A DNA stretch of 64,000 nucleotides, taken from contig NZ_JAKEEC010000009.1 of the NCBI RefSeq assembly GCF_021483235.1, positions 60,063 to 124,062 of the forward strand. Direction: 5' to 3'. The DNA comes from Arthrobacter alkaliphilus. GTDB lineage: Bacteria > Actinomycetota > Actinomycetes > Actinomycetales > Micrococcaceae. The translations under genes were made by a program, and so were the position numbers. The notes beneath the pieces are model-generated. The model was not told the origin of the DNA and searched no databases. It saw only the letters and a program-made list of their open reading frames with translations. Shown here piece after piece: positions 43,876 through 53,544 of this stretch; the stretch's first letter is position 1; each line of letters starts with the position of its first letter.

Positions 43876-44655
43876 TTATCCGAAGCGGCCGGAGACGTAG
43901 TCTTCCGTGGCCTTCTGGGACGGGTTGTTGAAGATGGTGGTGGTGTCCGCAAACTCGATCAGCTTGCCCGGCTTGCCGGTCCCGGCGATGTTGAAGAACG
44001 CGGTTCTGTCGGAGACGCGGGCAGCCTGCTGCATGTTGTGGGTCACGATCACCACGGTGTATTCGTCCTTGAGCTCATTGATGAGGTCTTCGACGGCCAA
44101 GGTGGAGATGGGGTCAAGAGCGGAGCAGGGCTCGTCCATGAGGATGACCTGCGGTTCAACGGCGATTGCGCGGGCGATGCAGAGCCGTTGCTGCTGGCCT
44201 CCGGAGAGACCGGAGCCGGGCTTGTCGAGGCGGTCCTTGACCTCGTTCCACAGGTTGGCGCCGCGCAGGGACTTCTCGACGAGGGTGTCGGCCGCACCCT
44301 TGCTGATCCTCTTGTTGTTGAGCTTCACACCGGCCAGCACGTTGTCGCGGATGGACATCGTGGGGAACGGGTTGGGCCGTTGGAAGACCATGCCAACCTG
44401 TGTGCGGACCGCCACCGGGTCCACACCGGGACCGTAGAGGTTGTCGCCGTCGAGGAGGACTTCGCCCTCGACGCGAGCGCCGGGAATCACCTCGTGCATG
44501 CGGTTCAGGGTGCGCAGGAAAGTGGACTTGCCACAACCGGACGGGCCGATGAATGCCGTGACCGATTTGGCTTCAATGTTGATGTTGACGCCCTCAACGG
44601 CCAGGAAGCTGCCGTAGTAGACGTTCAGATCCTTGACGTCGATCCGCTTAGACAT
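43876..44655 (-). CDS. pstB: Phosphate ABC transporter ATP-binding protein PstB
   Basis: A 259-residue ATPase. Walker A is [17 protein letters not shown], the ABC signature [14 protein letters not shown] and Walker [14 protein letters not shown]. It powers PstCA. Last gene of the operon pstS-pstC-pstA-pstB. Confidence 0.98.
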   Translation of the reverse strand: MSKRIDVKDLNVYYGSFLAVEGVNINIEAKSVTAFIGPSGCGKSTFLRTLNRMHEVIPGARVEGEVLLDGDNLYGPGVDPVAVRTQVGMVFQRPNPFPTMSIRDNVLAGVKLNNKRISKGAADTLVEKSLRGANLWNEVKDRLDKPGSGLSGGQQQRLCIARAIAVEPQVILMDEPCSALDPISTLAVEDLINELKDEYTVVIVTHNMQQAARVSDRTAFFNIAGTGKPGKLIEFADTTTIFNNPSQKATEDYVSGRFG

Positions 44656-44703
44656 GGTGTTCCTTCGGTGCTGTGGTTGGAAGTTTGCGTGGGGCCCGGC
44701 GGC

Positions 44704-45813
44704 TCAACGGCCGGCCTTGGGGGCGAAGAGCCGGGCGACCAGCCTGGCGACGAGGTTCAGGAGCATCACAAGGATGATCAGGACCAGCGCGGCACCCCAT
44801 GCACGCTGGCTCGACGGGTCCGGGTTCGACGGCGAGGTCGGGTTCAGGATCTGCGTGTAGATGAACGTAGGCAGCGAAGCCATCCAGCCGCCGAACACGT
44901 TGTTGTTGATCGTTGTGGCGAACCCGGCGGTGACCAGGATCGGAGCCGTTTCGCCGATCACGCGTGCGATTGCCAAGGTGACGCCGGACGCGATGCCGGA
45001 AATCGCCGTCGGGATGACCACCTTGATGATGGTGCGCCACTTGCGGACACCAAGTGCGTAAGCCGCCTCCCGAAGTTCGTTCGGGACGATCTTGAGCATT
45101 TCCTCGCTCGAGCGGACCACCACCGGGATCATCAGGACTGAGAGCGCGACGGCGGCAACCGCACCGGTCTTGGTGCCCGGGCCGACCAGCGCGAAGAAAA
45201 AGGCTGCAGCAAAGAGACCTGCCACGATCGACGGGATGCCGGTCATGACGTCGACGAAGAATGTGATGGCGCGGGCGAGGGCCCGGTCGTTGCCGTATTC
45301 CACCAAATAGATCGCAGTCAGCAGGCCCACCGGAACCGAAATGACCGTGGCGAGCAAGGTGATCTGCACGGTGCCCAGGAGCGCGTGGTAGATGCCGCCA
45401 AGGACCTTCGTGCCTTCGTCGACGCTCTTGTTGTCAAGGGAACCCGTGACACCGTTCATGGATGTCGTCAGGAAGCCCGGCGTCACGAGGCCCGGGATAC
45501 CGTTCACGAGGACGGTCCAGATCACTGAAATCAGGGGCAGCAGCGCCACAAGGAAAGAGCCGACCACCAGGCATGTAGCAAGCTTGTCGCTCGCCTTGCG
45601 GCCACCTTCAACAAGAGCGCTCCAGCCCACCAGGCCAATGGCGAACAAGATGGCGGACACCAGGCCCCAGCCGAAGGCGTTGAAGCCGATCAGGGCAAGG
45701 ATCGCCGCGCCGAGTACCAAGGCGACGGCAAGCACGACATACGGTGCGAACGCGGGCAACTGGCCCTTGGTCAATGCGGAGCGCTTGCGCGCCACGGGGG
45801 CGGTGACAGTCAT
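44704..45813 (-). CDS. pstA: Phosphate ABC transporter permease PstA
   Basis: A 369-residue permease. The last two-thirds form the six-helix BPD permease domain (GIYHALLGTVQITLLATVIS, EEMLKIVPNELREAAYALGV, the EAA loop), and the first 100 residues carry an added membrane region common in actinobacterial PstA. Its ATG shares a base with the stop of pstC (TAATG). Confidence 0.95.
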   Translation of the reverse strand: MTVTAPVARKRSALTKGQLPAFAPYVVLAVALVLGAAILALIGFNAFGWGLVSAILFAIGLVGWSALVEGGRKASDKLATCLVVGSFLVALLPLISVIWTVLVNGIPGLVTPGFLTTSMNGVTGSLDNKSVDEGTKVLGGIYHALLGTVQITLLATVISVPVGLLTAIYLVEYGNDRALARAITFFVDVMTGIPSIVAGLFAAAFFFALVGPGTKTGAVAAVALSVLMIPVVVRSSEEMLKIVPNELREAAYALGVRKWRTIIKVVIPTAISGIASGVTLAIARVIGETAPILVTAGFATTINNNVFGGWMASLPTFIYTQILNPTSPSNPDPSSQRAWGAALVLIILVMLLNLVARLVARLFAPKAGR

Positions 45814-46745
45814 TAATTGGCTCCCGAGAATTCTTTGTGCCTGGAGATGATCCAGCGTGCAATCATGTTGACGGCCAGGGTGATGATGAACAATACCAAG
45901 CCTGCCGCGATCAACGTGCTGACCTTGAGTCCGCTGGCTTCAGGGAAGTTCAAGGCGATTTCGGCGGCGATGGTCTGGTTGCCGGTCTGGATCAGGCTTG
46001 CGGTCAGGACACCGGAGGACAAAACCAGCGCGACGGCCATGGTCTCGCCAAGCGCACGGCCCAGGCCCAGCATGATGGCGCTCACGATGCCGGGACGGCC
46101 GAAGGGCAGCACAGCCATCTTGATCATTTCCCAGCGGGTCGCGCCGAGGGCCAGAGCGGCTTCCTCGTGGAGCTTCGGGGTTTGCAGGAAGATCTCGCGG
46201 GACAGGGAAGTGATGATCGGCAAAACCATGACGGAAAGGACGATGCCCGCGGTCAGGATGGTCTTGCCCGTAGCGGAGGCCGGGCCTTGGAAGATCGGCA
46301 GCCATCCCATGTTGCTCGCGAGCCAGCCATAGGCTGGCGAAATCTGGGGGGCAAGGAACGCCGCGCCCCATGCGCCGTAGACCACGGACGGAATGGCGGC
46401 GAGGAGGTCAACCACGTAGCCGAGGCCCGAGGCAAGCCTGCGGGGGGCGTAGTGCGATATGAACAGCGCGACGCCGACGGCGATGGGAGCAGCGATCACG
46501 AGCGCGATGACTGCCGCAATCAGGGTCCCCACGACGATTGGCGCGATGTAGGCGAAGAAGCCGTGGCCGCCTTGGATGTCCGCGGATGGAGCCACGAGGG
46601 CCGGAATGGCCTGGATGACAAGGAACAGTGCGACGCCGAAGAGAACCGCAAGGATCAGGCATCCCGCAGCCAGGGTGGCTCCGGAGAAGACCTTGTCCCC
46701 GGCGCGGCCGGCGCCTCGGGAAGTGGTCAAGGAGTTGGTGGTCAC
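45813..46745 (-). CDS. pstC: Phosphate ABC transporter permease PstC
   Basis: A 310-residue permease with six helices and the EAA loop REIFLQTPKLHEEAALALGATRWE. The start is set at GTG 46745, because AAGGA lies 7 bases upstream; a GTG at 46766 without a site begins a longer frame. It follows pstS after 139 bases that hold a hairpin. Confidence 0.93.
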   Translation of the reverse strand: MTTNSLTTSRGAGRAGDKVFSGATLAAGCLILAVLFGVALFLVIQAIPALVAPSADIQGGHGFFAYIAPIVVGTLIAAVIALVIAAPIAVGVALFISHYAPRRLASGLGYVVDLLAAIPSVVYGAWGAAFLAPQISPAYGWLASNMGWLPIFQGPASATGKTILTAGIVLSVMVLPIITSLSREIFLQTPKLHEEAALALGATRWEMIKMAVLPFGRPGIVSAIMLGLGRALGETMAVALVLSSGVLTASLIQTGNQTIAAEIALNFPEASGLKVSTLIAAGLVLFIITLAVNMIARWIISRHKEFSGAN

Positions 46746-46780
46746 TTCACGATCCTTCAAATTCACTCAAAAATGGCCAA

Positions 46781-46827
46781 GTTCCCCGCCCCGTCCGGTG
46801 ATACCTCACCAGCGCGGGACGGGGAAC
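46781..46827 (-). terminator. Imperfect hairpin between pstS and pstC
   Basis: GTTCCCC at 46781-46787 pairs with GGGGAAC at 46821-46827, and the stem goes on inward with mismatches (G-C and CCCG pairs). Such hairpins after pstS often cut or protect the transcript so that much more binding protein than permease is made. The structure is visible; the role is inferred. Confidence 0.5.
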
Positions 46828-46884
46828 GTTGATATTCAAGGGTAGTGCTGCGGCGGTGCGCGGCACCACTACTATTTGTTGTGC

Positions 46885-48006
46885 TTAGGCCTTGGCCTTG
46901 ATGGAGTCAAGAGCAGCCTTCGCCTTGTCCTGCAGCGCCTTGGAAAGCGGGGCGGACTTAGCCGATCCAGCCGCGGCCTGCTGGCCGGCGTCGGAGACTA
47001 CGTAGCTCTCGAATGCCTTGACCAGGTCGGCCGTTTCCTTCTTGTCGTAGGTGGTGCAGACGACGTGGTAGGAAACCAGGACTACCGGGTAGGCCGAGGA
47101 GTCCGTGGTGGTGCGGTCAAGCTTGATGGAAAGGTCGCCGGTCGGGCGGCCGGAAACGGGCTTGCCCAGTTCAACAGCCTTGGCGGCAGCTGCAGCGGAG
47201 ATCTTGACGAAGTCCGAGCCAACCTTGATCTGTGCGGTGCCAAGCTTGCCCGAGACAGCGGAGTCATCGGCGTAGGTCACGGCACCCGGGGTGTCGGTGA
47301 CGGTCTTGACGACGCCGGAGGTGCCCTTGGCGTTCTCGCCCTTCAGGGATGCGGGCCACAGGCCGGCAGCCTTGTCGGTCCAGACCGAGGGAGCGGCAGA
47401 AGCCAGGTAGTCCGTGAAGTTCTGGGTGGTGCCGGAGTCGTCAGAGCGGTTGACCGGGGTGACCTTGAGATCCGGAAGGGTGACGCCCGCGTTCAGGGCG
47501 GCGATTGCGGGGTCGTTCCAGTTGGCGATCTGGCCGCGGAAGATCTTCGCGACGGTGTCGGCGTCGAGCTTCAGGTCCTTGACGTTAGGAATGTTGAAGG
47601 CAACGGCGATCGGGGAGATGTACACCGGGATGTTGATTGCGCCGTCGGTGCCGCACTTGGTCTTGGAGGTGGCCAGCTCAGCGTCGGTCAGGTAGGCGTC
47701 AGAGCCTGCGAACTGTGCGGAGCCGTCAAGGATGGCCTTGCGGCCTGCGCCCGAGCCGTCAGGAGAGTACTGGACCGTGGCGCCCGGGTTCGCGGAGGCG
47801 AAGTTGGTCTTCCAAGCGTCCATTGCGGCGCCCTGTGCCGAGGAGCCGATGCCGGTCAGGGTGCCGGTAACCTTGACGCCCGCGGCGCTCTGCGTGGCAG
47901 ACGGTGCGGTGCCCGTTGCGTTGTCTGAACCACAAGCGGTCAGCGCGAGGGCGCCGACTGCGATGACCGCGATTGCCGCGTTGCGGCCGAAGCGAGTTGC
48001 CTTCAC
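46885..48006 (-). CDS. pstS: Phosphate-binding lipoprotein PstS
   Basis: A 373-residue phosphate-binding protein. The signal sequence ends at lipobox LTAC with C25; the binding fold has TGIGSSAQGAAMDAW and the phosphate-loop motif NRSDDSGTTQNFTDYL. The start is GTG 48006 with AAGGGG about 10 bases ahead; a longer open frame lacks these. Behind a direct-repeat PhoP box. Confidence 0.96.
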   Translation of the reverse strand: MKATRFGRNAAIAVIAVGALALTACGSDNATGTAPSATQSAAGVKVTGTLTGIGSSAQGAAMDAWKTNFASANPGATVQYSPDGSGAGRKAILDGSAQFAGSDAYLTDAELATSKTKCGTDGAINIPVYISPIAVAFNIPNVKDLKLDADTVAKIFRGQIANWNDPAIAALNAGVTLPDLKVTPVNRSDDSGTTQNFTDYLASAAPSVWTDKAAGLWPASLKGENAKGTSGVVKTVTDTPGAVTYADDSAVSGKLGTAQIKVGSDFVKISAAAAAKAVELGKPVSGRPTGDLSIKLDRTTTDSSAYPVVLVSYHVVCTTYDKKETADLVKAFESYVVSDAGQQAAAGSAKSAPLSKALQDKAKAALDSIKAKA

Positions 48007-48131
48007 TGGGATGTACCCCTTCCAGGGATTCTCTGATGCGTGCCGAAGGAGAAGTCGGCATACGAAAGACATGGGTACGTGTTTGTACCTTTATTGACGC
48101 TAGGAGCCGCAGGTAACGGGATCGGCTGTCC

Positions 48132-48153
48132 AAGGTGAACGGCAGATTAACGG
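48132..48153 (-). promoter_or_regulatory. PhoP box upstream of pstS
   Basis: Two adjacent 11-bp units on the minus strand, CCGTTAATCTG (48143-48153) and CCGTTCACCTT (48132-48142). They match the direct-repeat plan of actinobacterial PhoP sites, in which GTTCACC-like units recur every 11 bp. The position, 126-147 bases ahead of the pstS start, fits activation at phosphate starvation. Confidence 0.7.
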
Positions 48154-48288
48154 CAGGGGGCCATTGGTTTACATATGCGGCGTCGCCCTTGCGTTTTGCA
48201 CGATGTGAGGGCTTGAGTGACGCCCCTCACTTTGCGGGCCCCTCGGCGGGCCGCACTTCGCAAGCCGCTCCCTGAATAGACTTGAGCC

Positions 48289-49419
48289 ATGACCGCCCCC
48301 GCAGGACTTTCAGCCAGCAAGAAATTCGTGCGGGCGCGGATGCGCACCGGGTTTGTCCGTAGCCGGAACTCATTGGTTCCTGCCGTCCAGATGACGGTGT
48401 GCGCCGTGGGCGCCTACTCGTTCGCTGAATACATCCTGGGGCACAAGGGACCACTTTTCGCCGCCACTTCATCGCTGATCGCACTCGGCTTCTCGCGGGA
48501 TCCGCGGCTTCGCCGGGTCGTGGAGGTCGGGCTTGGCTGCACCCTCGGGATCGTCATCGGCGATCTGCTGCTCCACTGGCTGGGTTCGGGTGTCTGGCAA
48601 GCCGCCGTCGTGCTTCTCTTCTCTATTCTCCTGGCCCGGTTCCTGGACAGCGGCACCATCTTCACCACCCAGCTCGGCCTTCAGTCCCTTCTCGTGGTCC
48701 TGCTGCCGGCACCCGAGGGCGGCCCGTTCACCCGCAGCATTGACGCCGTTGTGGGCGGGGTTTTCGCGCTGCTTGTCACGATGCTGGTCCCGAAGGACCC
48801 GCGGAGGGAGCCGCGCCAGGACGTCCGCAAACTCCTGCACGAACTCTCGGAAGTCCTCCGTGAATGCGCCGACGCATTGATCAACAGCGACTCCACACAG
48901 GCCTGGCATGCCCTCATCCGGGGACGGAATTGCCAGCCCCTCGTGGACCGGATGCGCCAGTCCCTCAAGGCATCCGGTGAAGTCGCCACGCTCGCCCCGG
49001 CCTACCGGCGGCACCGCGACGAACTGACCATGTTGGCGGAATCACTGGATTCCATCGACCTCGCCCTGCGCAACAGCAGGGTGTTCGCACGAAGGCTCAC
49101 AAGCGCCATCAACCATGCCGCATTGACTGACGAGGCAACAGACAGCATCTCTGAGGTCCTGCAGGACACTTCCGCCGCCGTCGAAGAGCTGTCGCTCGGG
49201 CTCGCGGAAGTGCACGACGGCGCCCGCCGGGCCCACCTGCGCCGTGCGCGCCAGGATCTGGCTGACATTGCCACCCGGCTGCACCCCAAAATGCTGCACG
49301 TGCGCAAGCTCGAAGGCGAAGCAGTGGTGATGCTCTTCCGCCCTCTGATGGTGGACTTGCTCGAAGCTGCGGGCATGGACCCCCGGGAAGCCCGGGACGT
49401 GCTGCCTCCCCTGCAGTGA
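48289..49419 (+). CDS. FUSC/aromatic-acid-exporter-like membrane protein
   Basis: A 376-residue protein. Residues about 30-165 contain five to six hydrophobic helices with the FUSC-type pattern QMTVCAVGAYSFAEYILG and GPLFAATSSLIALGF; the rest is a long helical cytoplasmic domain rich in Arg/Glu/Leu. This layout resembles aromatic-acid exporters and fusaric acid resistance proteins. It has no partner gene; substrate unknown. Confidence 0.8.
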   Translation: MTAPAGLSASKKFVRARMRTGFVRSRNSLVPAVQMTVCAVGAYSFAEYILGHKGPLFAATSSLIALGFSRDPRLRRVVEVGLGCTLGIVIGDLLLHWLGSGVWQAAVVLLFSILLARFLDSGTIFTTQLGLQSLLVVLLPAPEGGPFTRSIDAVVGGVFALLVTMLVPKDPRREPRQDVRKLLHELSEVLRECADALINSDSTQAWHALIRGRNCQPLVDRMRQSLKASGEVATLAPAYRRHRDELTMLAESLDSIDLALRNSRVFARRLTSAINHAALTDEATDSISEVLQDTSAAVEELSLGLAEVHDGARRAHLRRARQDLADIATRLHPKMLHVRKLEGEAVVMLFRPLMVDLLEAAGMDPREARDVLPPLQ

Positions 49420-49460
49420 GGCGGCCTTGACTGTCCTACCCCTCCACTAGCCTTGTACGC

Positions 49461-50834
49461 ATGGCCTCAAAGACTTCACGCACCTCCAAGACACCCGCGT
49501 ACAAATGCGCCGAATGCGGGTGGGCCACAGTCAAGTGGGTAGGCCGGTGCGGCGAGTGCCAAGCGTGGGGCACCGTGGAGGAAACGGGAACCGTCGTTGC
49601 GCGGACGACGGCGGCCACAACGGTTTTGGAGCCGGCCCGCCGGATTGCCGAGGTAGACGGGACCACGGCCGCGTTCCTGCCCACCGGCGTCGACGAGTTG
49701 GATCGCGTCCTGGGCGGCGGCCTGGTTCCCGGTGCGGTGATCCTGCTTGCCGGGGAACCCGGCGTCGGGAAGTCCACCCTCCTGCTCGACGTCGCGGCGA
49801 AGTTCGCCCGCACGGGCCAGGACGTCCTGTATGTCACTGGCGAGGAATCGGCGGCCCAGGTCAAACTCCGGGCCGAGCGGATTGATGCGGTTGCGCATTC
49901 CCTCTATCTCTCCGCGGAAACGGATCTCGGGCAGGCGCTGGGGCAAGTGGAGAAGCTTGAGCCGAAGCTGCTGATCGTGGACTCGGTCCAGACCCTCAGC
50001 AGTGCCGACGTCGAAGGTAGCGCGGGCGGAGTCTCACAGGTCCGGGAAGTCGCGGCGTCCATCATCGCCGCCGCAAAGCGCCGCAACATGACAACCCTGC
50101 TGGTTGGCCATGTGACGAAGGACGGCTCCATTGCGGGTCCCCGTCTCCTGGAGCACCTGGTGGACGTTGTCTGCCAATTCGAAGGCGAGCGCCATTCCCG
50201 CTTGCGCTTGTTGCGCGCGGTCAAGAACCGTTACGGAGCAACGGACGATGTTGGTTGTTTCGACCTGAACGAGGCCGGCATCGAAGGCCTGGCCGATCCC
50301 AGCGGCCTTTTCGTGTCCCGGACCCGCGAGCCGGTGTCCGGGACCTGCATCACCGTGACCATGGAAGGCCGGCGCCCGCTGTTGGCCGAGGTGCAGTCGC
50401 TCCTGGCCGAAAGCGCGAGCTCCCAGCCGCGCAGGGCCACAAGCGGCCTGGACAGCTCACGCGTTGCCATGCTCCTGGCCGTGCTTCAACAGCGGGCCGG
50501 CTGCGTCCTGCACAAGGACGACTCCTACGTGGCCACGGTCGGAGGAGTGAAATTGGGCGAACCGGCCACCGACCTGGCTGTGGCGCTTGCCGTGGCCTCG
50601 GCAAAGTCGCGCAAGGCACTCCCGCAGAGGCTCATTGCCTTCGGTGAAGTTGGCCTGGCCGGCGAGGTCCGTCCCGTTCCAGGGATCAACCAGCGCATCC
50701 ATGAGGCGCAGCGGCTTGGATTTACCCATGCCGTGGTGCCCGCGAGCCCCAATGGGCCGGGTCCCGTCCCGGATGGTTTCTCAGTCCGCGAGGTGGCACA
50801 CCTGGCCGAGGCCCTGGAACTGCTGATCGCGTAG
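49461..50834 (+). CDS. radA: DNA repair protein RadA (Sms)
   Basis: A 457-residue RadA/Sms helicase-like protein that helps branch migration in recombination. The N-terminal zinc finger has C16, C19, C30 and C33; Walker A is GEPGVGKST (98-106), the KNRYG motif is at 255-259, and a Lon-like P domain with the QRLIAFGEVGLAGEVRP segment ends the protein. Its stop is followed by a palindromic repeat region shared with the convergent prfC gene. Length and motifs are all normal. Confidence 0.97.
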   Translation: MASKTSRTSKTPAYKCAECGWATVKWVGRCGECQAWGTVEETGTVVARTTAATTVLEPARRIAEVDGTTAAFLPTGVDELDRVLGGGLVPGAVILLAGEPGVGKSTLLLDVAAKFARTGQDVLYVTGEESAAQVKLRAERIDAVAHSLYLSAETDLGQALGQVEKLEPKLLIVDSVQTLSSADVEGSAGGVSQVREVAASIIAAAKRRNMTTLLVGHVTKDGSIAGPRLLEHLVDVVCQFEGERHSRLRLLRAVKNRYGATDDVGCFDLNEAGIEGLADPSGLFVSRTREPVSGTCITVTMEGRRPLLAEVQSLLAESASSQPRRATSGLDSSRVAMLLAVLQQRAGCVLHKDDSYVATVGGVKLGEPATDLAVALAVASAKSRKALPQRLIAFGEVGLAGEVRPVPGINQRIHEAQRLGFTHAVVPASPNGPGPVPDGFSVREVAHLAEALELLIA

Positions 50835-50856
50835 CGCCCCCATCCTCGCCCTCCAG

Positions 50857-51018
50857 GGGACATGCCCCCCGTCTTCACTCTCCACGGGACATGCCCCCTG
50901 TTCAGGCCAAGGACTGGACATAAACGTAATATGTCCATTCCTTGGCTCACCCGAGGGGCATGTGCAAGAGGCAAAGGTGAGCATGTCCAGTCCTGGGTGC
51001 ACCCGGGGGGCATGTCCG
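50857..51018. repeat. Inverted-repeat cluster between radA and prfC
   Basis: A central hairpin with 16-bp arms (50908-50923 and 50931-50946, one mismatch, 7-base loop) is flanked by copies of a GGGACATGCCCC-like motif: CATG cores at 50862 and 50891 (29 apart) on the left, and at 50960, 50983 and 51012 on the right in the opposite orientation. The whole 160 bases thus form a large imperfect palindrome placed between convergent stops. A bidirectional terminator is likely. The motif differs from the ACGCCCGGTCA arrays. Confidence 0.75.
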
Positions 51019-51027
51019 GAGGACGAG

Positions 51028-52641
51028 CTACTTCGCGGGGTTGTGCGTTCCGATCGGAACCAGCGTGAGATCCGGGTGGTTCTTCTCGATCCGGCGCAGC
51101 GCCCAGACGTCATTGAACAACGCGAGGTATTCGCCGTCGGACCGCAAAAGCACCTCGGCACCCGGGACGTTGGCGAGCGTCGGCATGGCGTCCGCCGTCG
51201 TGATTCTTGCCAGCGAGTACGGGAGGCGCTCCAAGCGCATCGGGGCGCTGAAGTCGTGCGCCATGCGGTCTTCAACCACTTCGAACTGCATGGGACCGAC
51301 GGCGGCTAGCACCGGTGCCTGGTCGCCTCGGACGTCGGAACGGAGCACCTGGATGACACCCTCGTGCTCGAGCTGCTCAATGCCGCGGCGGAACTGCTTG
51401 AAGCGGCTGGGGTCCTGGGACCGGGCCACTTGGAAATGCTCGGGGGCGAAGAGCGGAATGGCGGGAAATTCCACAGGTTCGTCCAAGAAAAGGCTGTCCC
51501 CTACGCGGAGTGAGGACGCGTTTACCAGACCAACCACGTCGCCGGGATAGGCCTCGTCGATGACTTCCCGTTCGCGGCCGAAGACCTGCTGGGCGTACTT
51601 GGTGGCGAAGGACTTCCCCGTGCGTGTCTGCGTGACCACCATGCCGCGCTCGAACACACCCGAGCACACGCGGATGAATGCAACATGGTCGCGGTGGGCC
51701 TTGTTCATGCCGGCCTGGACTTTGAAGACGAACCCGGCGAACGGAGCGTCAACGGAACGGGGCTCGCCCGCGACGTCGGGGCGGGGCGCTGCGGGAGGCG
51801 CGAAGTCCACCAGGGCGTCCAGGATCTCCTTAACCCCGAAGTTCAGGGCCGCGGAGCTGAAGAGGATTGGTGTTGCTGTTCCGGCGTGGAAGCTCTCCAC
51901 GTTGAACTCGAGGTTTGATTCGATCACGAGTCCGGCTTCGTCGACCGCGTCGCTCCAGTTGTTCCCTTGGCTTTCGGCCGCTTCTTCCGGGGTGAAGTAC
52001 TCCGTGATGGCGATGTTGGCGCCGGCGTTGTTGCGCGCGAACATCGCGAAACGGTCATTCCGCAGATCCCAGACCCCACGGAAGTCGCCGGAAATGCCCA
52101 CGGCCCAGGTCAAGGGCATGGGCTGCAAGCCGGTCCGCTCCGTGATCTCGTCCATGAGCGCCAGGGCGTCCAGGCCCGGACGGTCCCACTTGTTGATCAC
52201 GGTGATGATCGGGAGGTTCCGCTGCTTGCAGACCTCGAAGAGCTTCATGGTCTGGGTTTCGAGGCCCTTTGCCGCGTCCACCAGCATGACTGCGCAATCG
52301 ACGGCGGCAAGGACGCGGTAGGTGTCCTCGGAGAAGTCGGCGTGGCCGGGGGTGTCCAGCAGGTTGATCACGGTGTCCCGGTAGGAGAACTGCAATGCCG
52401 CGGAGCTGATGGAAATACCGCGGTCCTTTTCCATCTGCATCCAGTCGGAAACGGTTTCCTTGCGGTTGGCCTTGCCGCTGGAAGCACCGGCGGTGCCGAT
52501 GACTTTGGCGTGCAGGGCGAGGGCTTCCGTGAGCGTGGACTTGCCGGCGTCAGGGTGCGAAATGACCGCGAAAGTCCGACGCCGGGACGCCTCGTGGTGA
52601 ATTTCCTGGACTCGGGCGGGGCTCAGGACTTCTTGGGACAC
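51028..52641 (-). CDS. prfC: Peptide chain release factor 3
   Basis: A 537-residue GTPase that recycles RF1/RF2 after termination. G1 is AVISHPDAGKSTLTEALA, G3 is LLDTPGHADFSEDTYR, and G4 is TVINKWDRPGLDA; the EF-G-like domain 2 and the RF3-specific C-terminal domain follow (MQFEVVEDRMAHDF). The start is GTG 52641, which matches the family opening (VSQEVLSPARVQEIHHEA-type); a longer frame to 52884 is not supported. Confidence 0.95.
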   Translation of the reverse strand: MSQEVLSPARVQEIHHEASRRRTFAVISHPDAGKSTLTEALALHAKVIGTAGASSGKANRKETVSDWMQMEKDRGISISSAALQFSYRDTVINLLDTPGHADFSEDTYRVLAAVDCAVMLVDAAKGLETQTMKLFEVCKQRNLPIITVINKWDRPGLDALALMDEITERTGLQPMPLTWAVGISGDFRGVWDLRNDRFAMFARNNAGANIAITEYFTPEEAAESQGNNWSDAVDEAGLVIESNLEFNVESFHAGTATPILFSSAALNFGVKEILDALVDFAPPAAPRPDVAGEPRSVDAPFAGFVFKVQAGMNKAHRDHVAFIRVCSGVFERGMVVTQTRTGKSFATKYAQQVFGREREVIDEAYPGDVVGLVNASSLRVGDSLFLDEPVEFPAIPLFAPEHFQVARSQDPSRFKQFRRGIEQLEHEGVIQVLRSDVRGDQAPVLAAVGPMQFEVVEDRMAHDFSAPMRLERLPYSLARITTADAMPTLANVPGAEVLLRSDGEYLALFNDVWALRRIEKNHPDLTLVPIGTHNPAK

Positions 52642-52996
52642 GGTGCTACTTTCGCTGCGATCTGGGCGTTGCCCGCACTGGAACGACGGGCCGAACGTGG
52701 AATGGTGGCTGGATACGGGCCCTGTGCCGGCCGGGGACCAACTCAGGGAGTGGCACGATTTGCGCGCCAGCCAAGGTATCAAGTTTATCGCAGGCCGGGA
52801 GCAGCCCGCAGGCGCAGCCCCAAAGCGCAGTCCCAACCGGCGCTTAACAGGATGGAAACGAGGTGCACAAACCTCCGAAATCACCGCCCGATAGTTTGAA
52901 GCCTTGGCGGAAGCGTCCGGTGCGCGTTGGAGCCATCCGCCAGGAAAACATGAGCAGCCGACGACGGCATGTACGGCATGAAAGGAACAGGCATCA
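52642..52996. other. Divergent spacer between prfC and a small gene
   Basis: 355 bases between two divergent starts. I see no convincing gene, RNA or strong hairpin; the promoters of prfC and the downstream small gene should lie here. Confidence 0.5.
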
Positions 52997-53308
52997 ATGA
53001 AGCCAGGGAATGACTTGTTCTACGACCCCCTCGGCCCCGCCCCCGCCGCCAACTCCGCCCCGAACTCCACGGCGAACTCCGCGGCGAACTCCGCCGCGAA
53101 CTCCACTGGGTTCACGGCGGCGAACTCCACCCCGGGCAGGAGCCTGCCCACGCAAGGACACCGCGCGGATGCCGCCTCCGGAGGGACCCGCCCCACGAGG
53201 AAGCAATCGCATGACATGCGAGGCGCGGCGGGCAGGGAAGCCGCCCTGCAGGATGTGCAACGCGACCTTGAGCGGCTCGCCCTCGCCCGCCTTCGGACGG
53301 CTCGCTGA
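52997..53308 (+). CDS. Hypothetical protein with Asn-Ser-Ala repeats
   Basis: A possible 103-residue protein. It opens MKPGNDLFYDPLGP, then has a low-complexity stretch of N-S-x-A type (bases about 53048-53130, built from a roughly 12-base unit GCGGCGAACTCC), then a basic, featureless end. AAAGGA lies 10 bases ahead of the ATG. It may be real, a decayed gene, or chance; no family recognised. Confidence 0.35.
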   Translation: MKPGNDLFYDPLGPAPAANSAPNSTANSAANSAANSTGFTAANSTPGRSLPTQGHRADAASGGTRPTRKQSHDMRGAAGREAALQDVQRDLERLALARLRTAR

Positions 53309-53380
53309 GGGCCCGCAGGGAAAAAGCGGAAAGCGGCTGTCCGGCGACCGCCGTCGAACGCGTTTCCGAGGTGATGTCAC

Positions 53381-53411
53381 GCAAGCCCTTTTGGGGCACT
53401 TTAAGGCTTGC
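53381..53411. terminator. Weak hairpin upstream of disA
   Basis: GCAAGCC (53381-53387) pairs with GGCTTGC (53405-53411) around a 17-base loop. It could end the small gene before disA. Low confidence because there is no T-run. Confidence 0.3.
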
Positions 53412-53544
53412 CCGTGCGGTTGTTGCCGTTCCGTACCTCTATTATTGAGCTTGCGGGAAAACTAGCATTTTGATCCCGCGGACTTATTGCTGAGAAACGG
53501 CACACTTGCGGGCTCGCCTGCGTGCACCTTTGAAGGGAACACCT

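Noticed and set aside
52643..52894. Possible 83-residue gene upstream of the small repeat protein
   Set aside because: No ribosome site, no family features; it overlaps the prfC promoter region.
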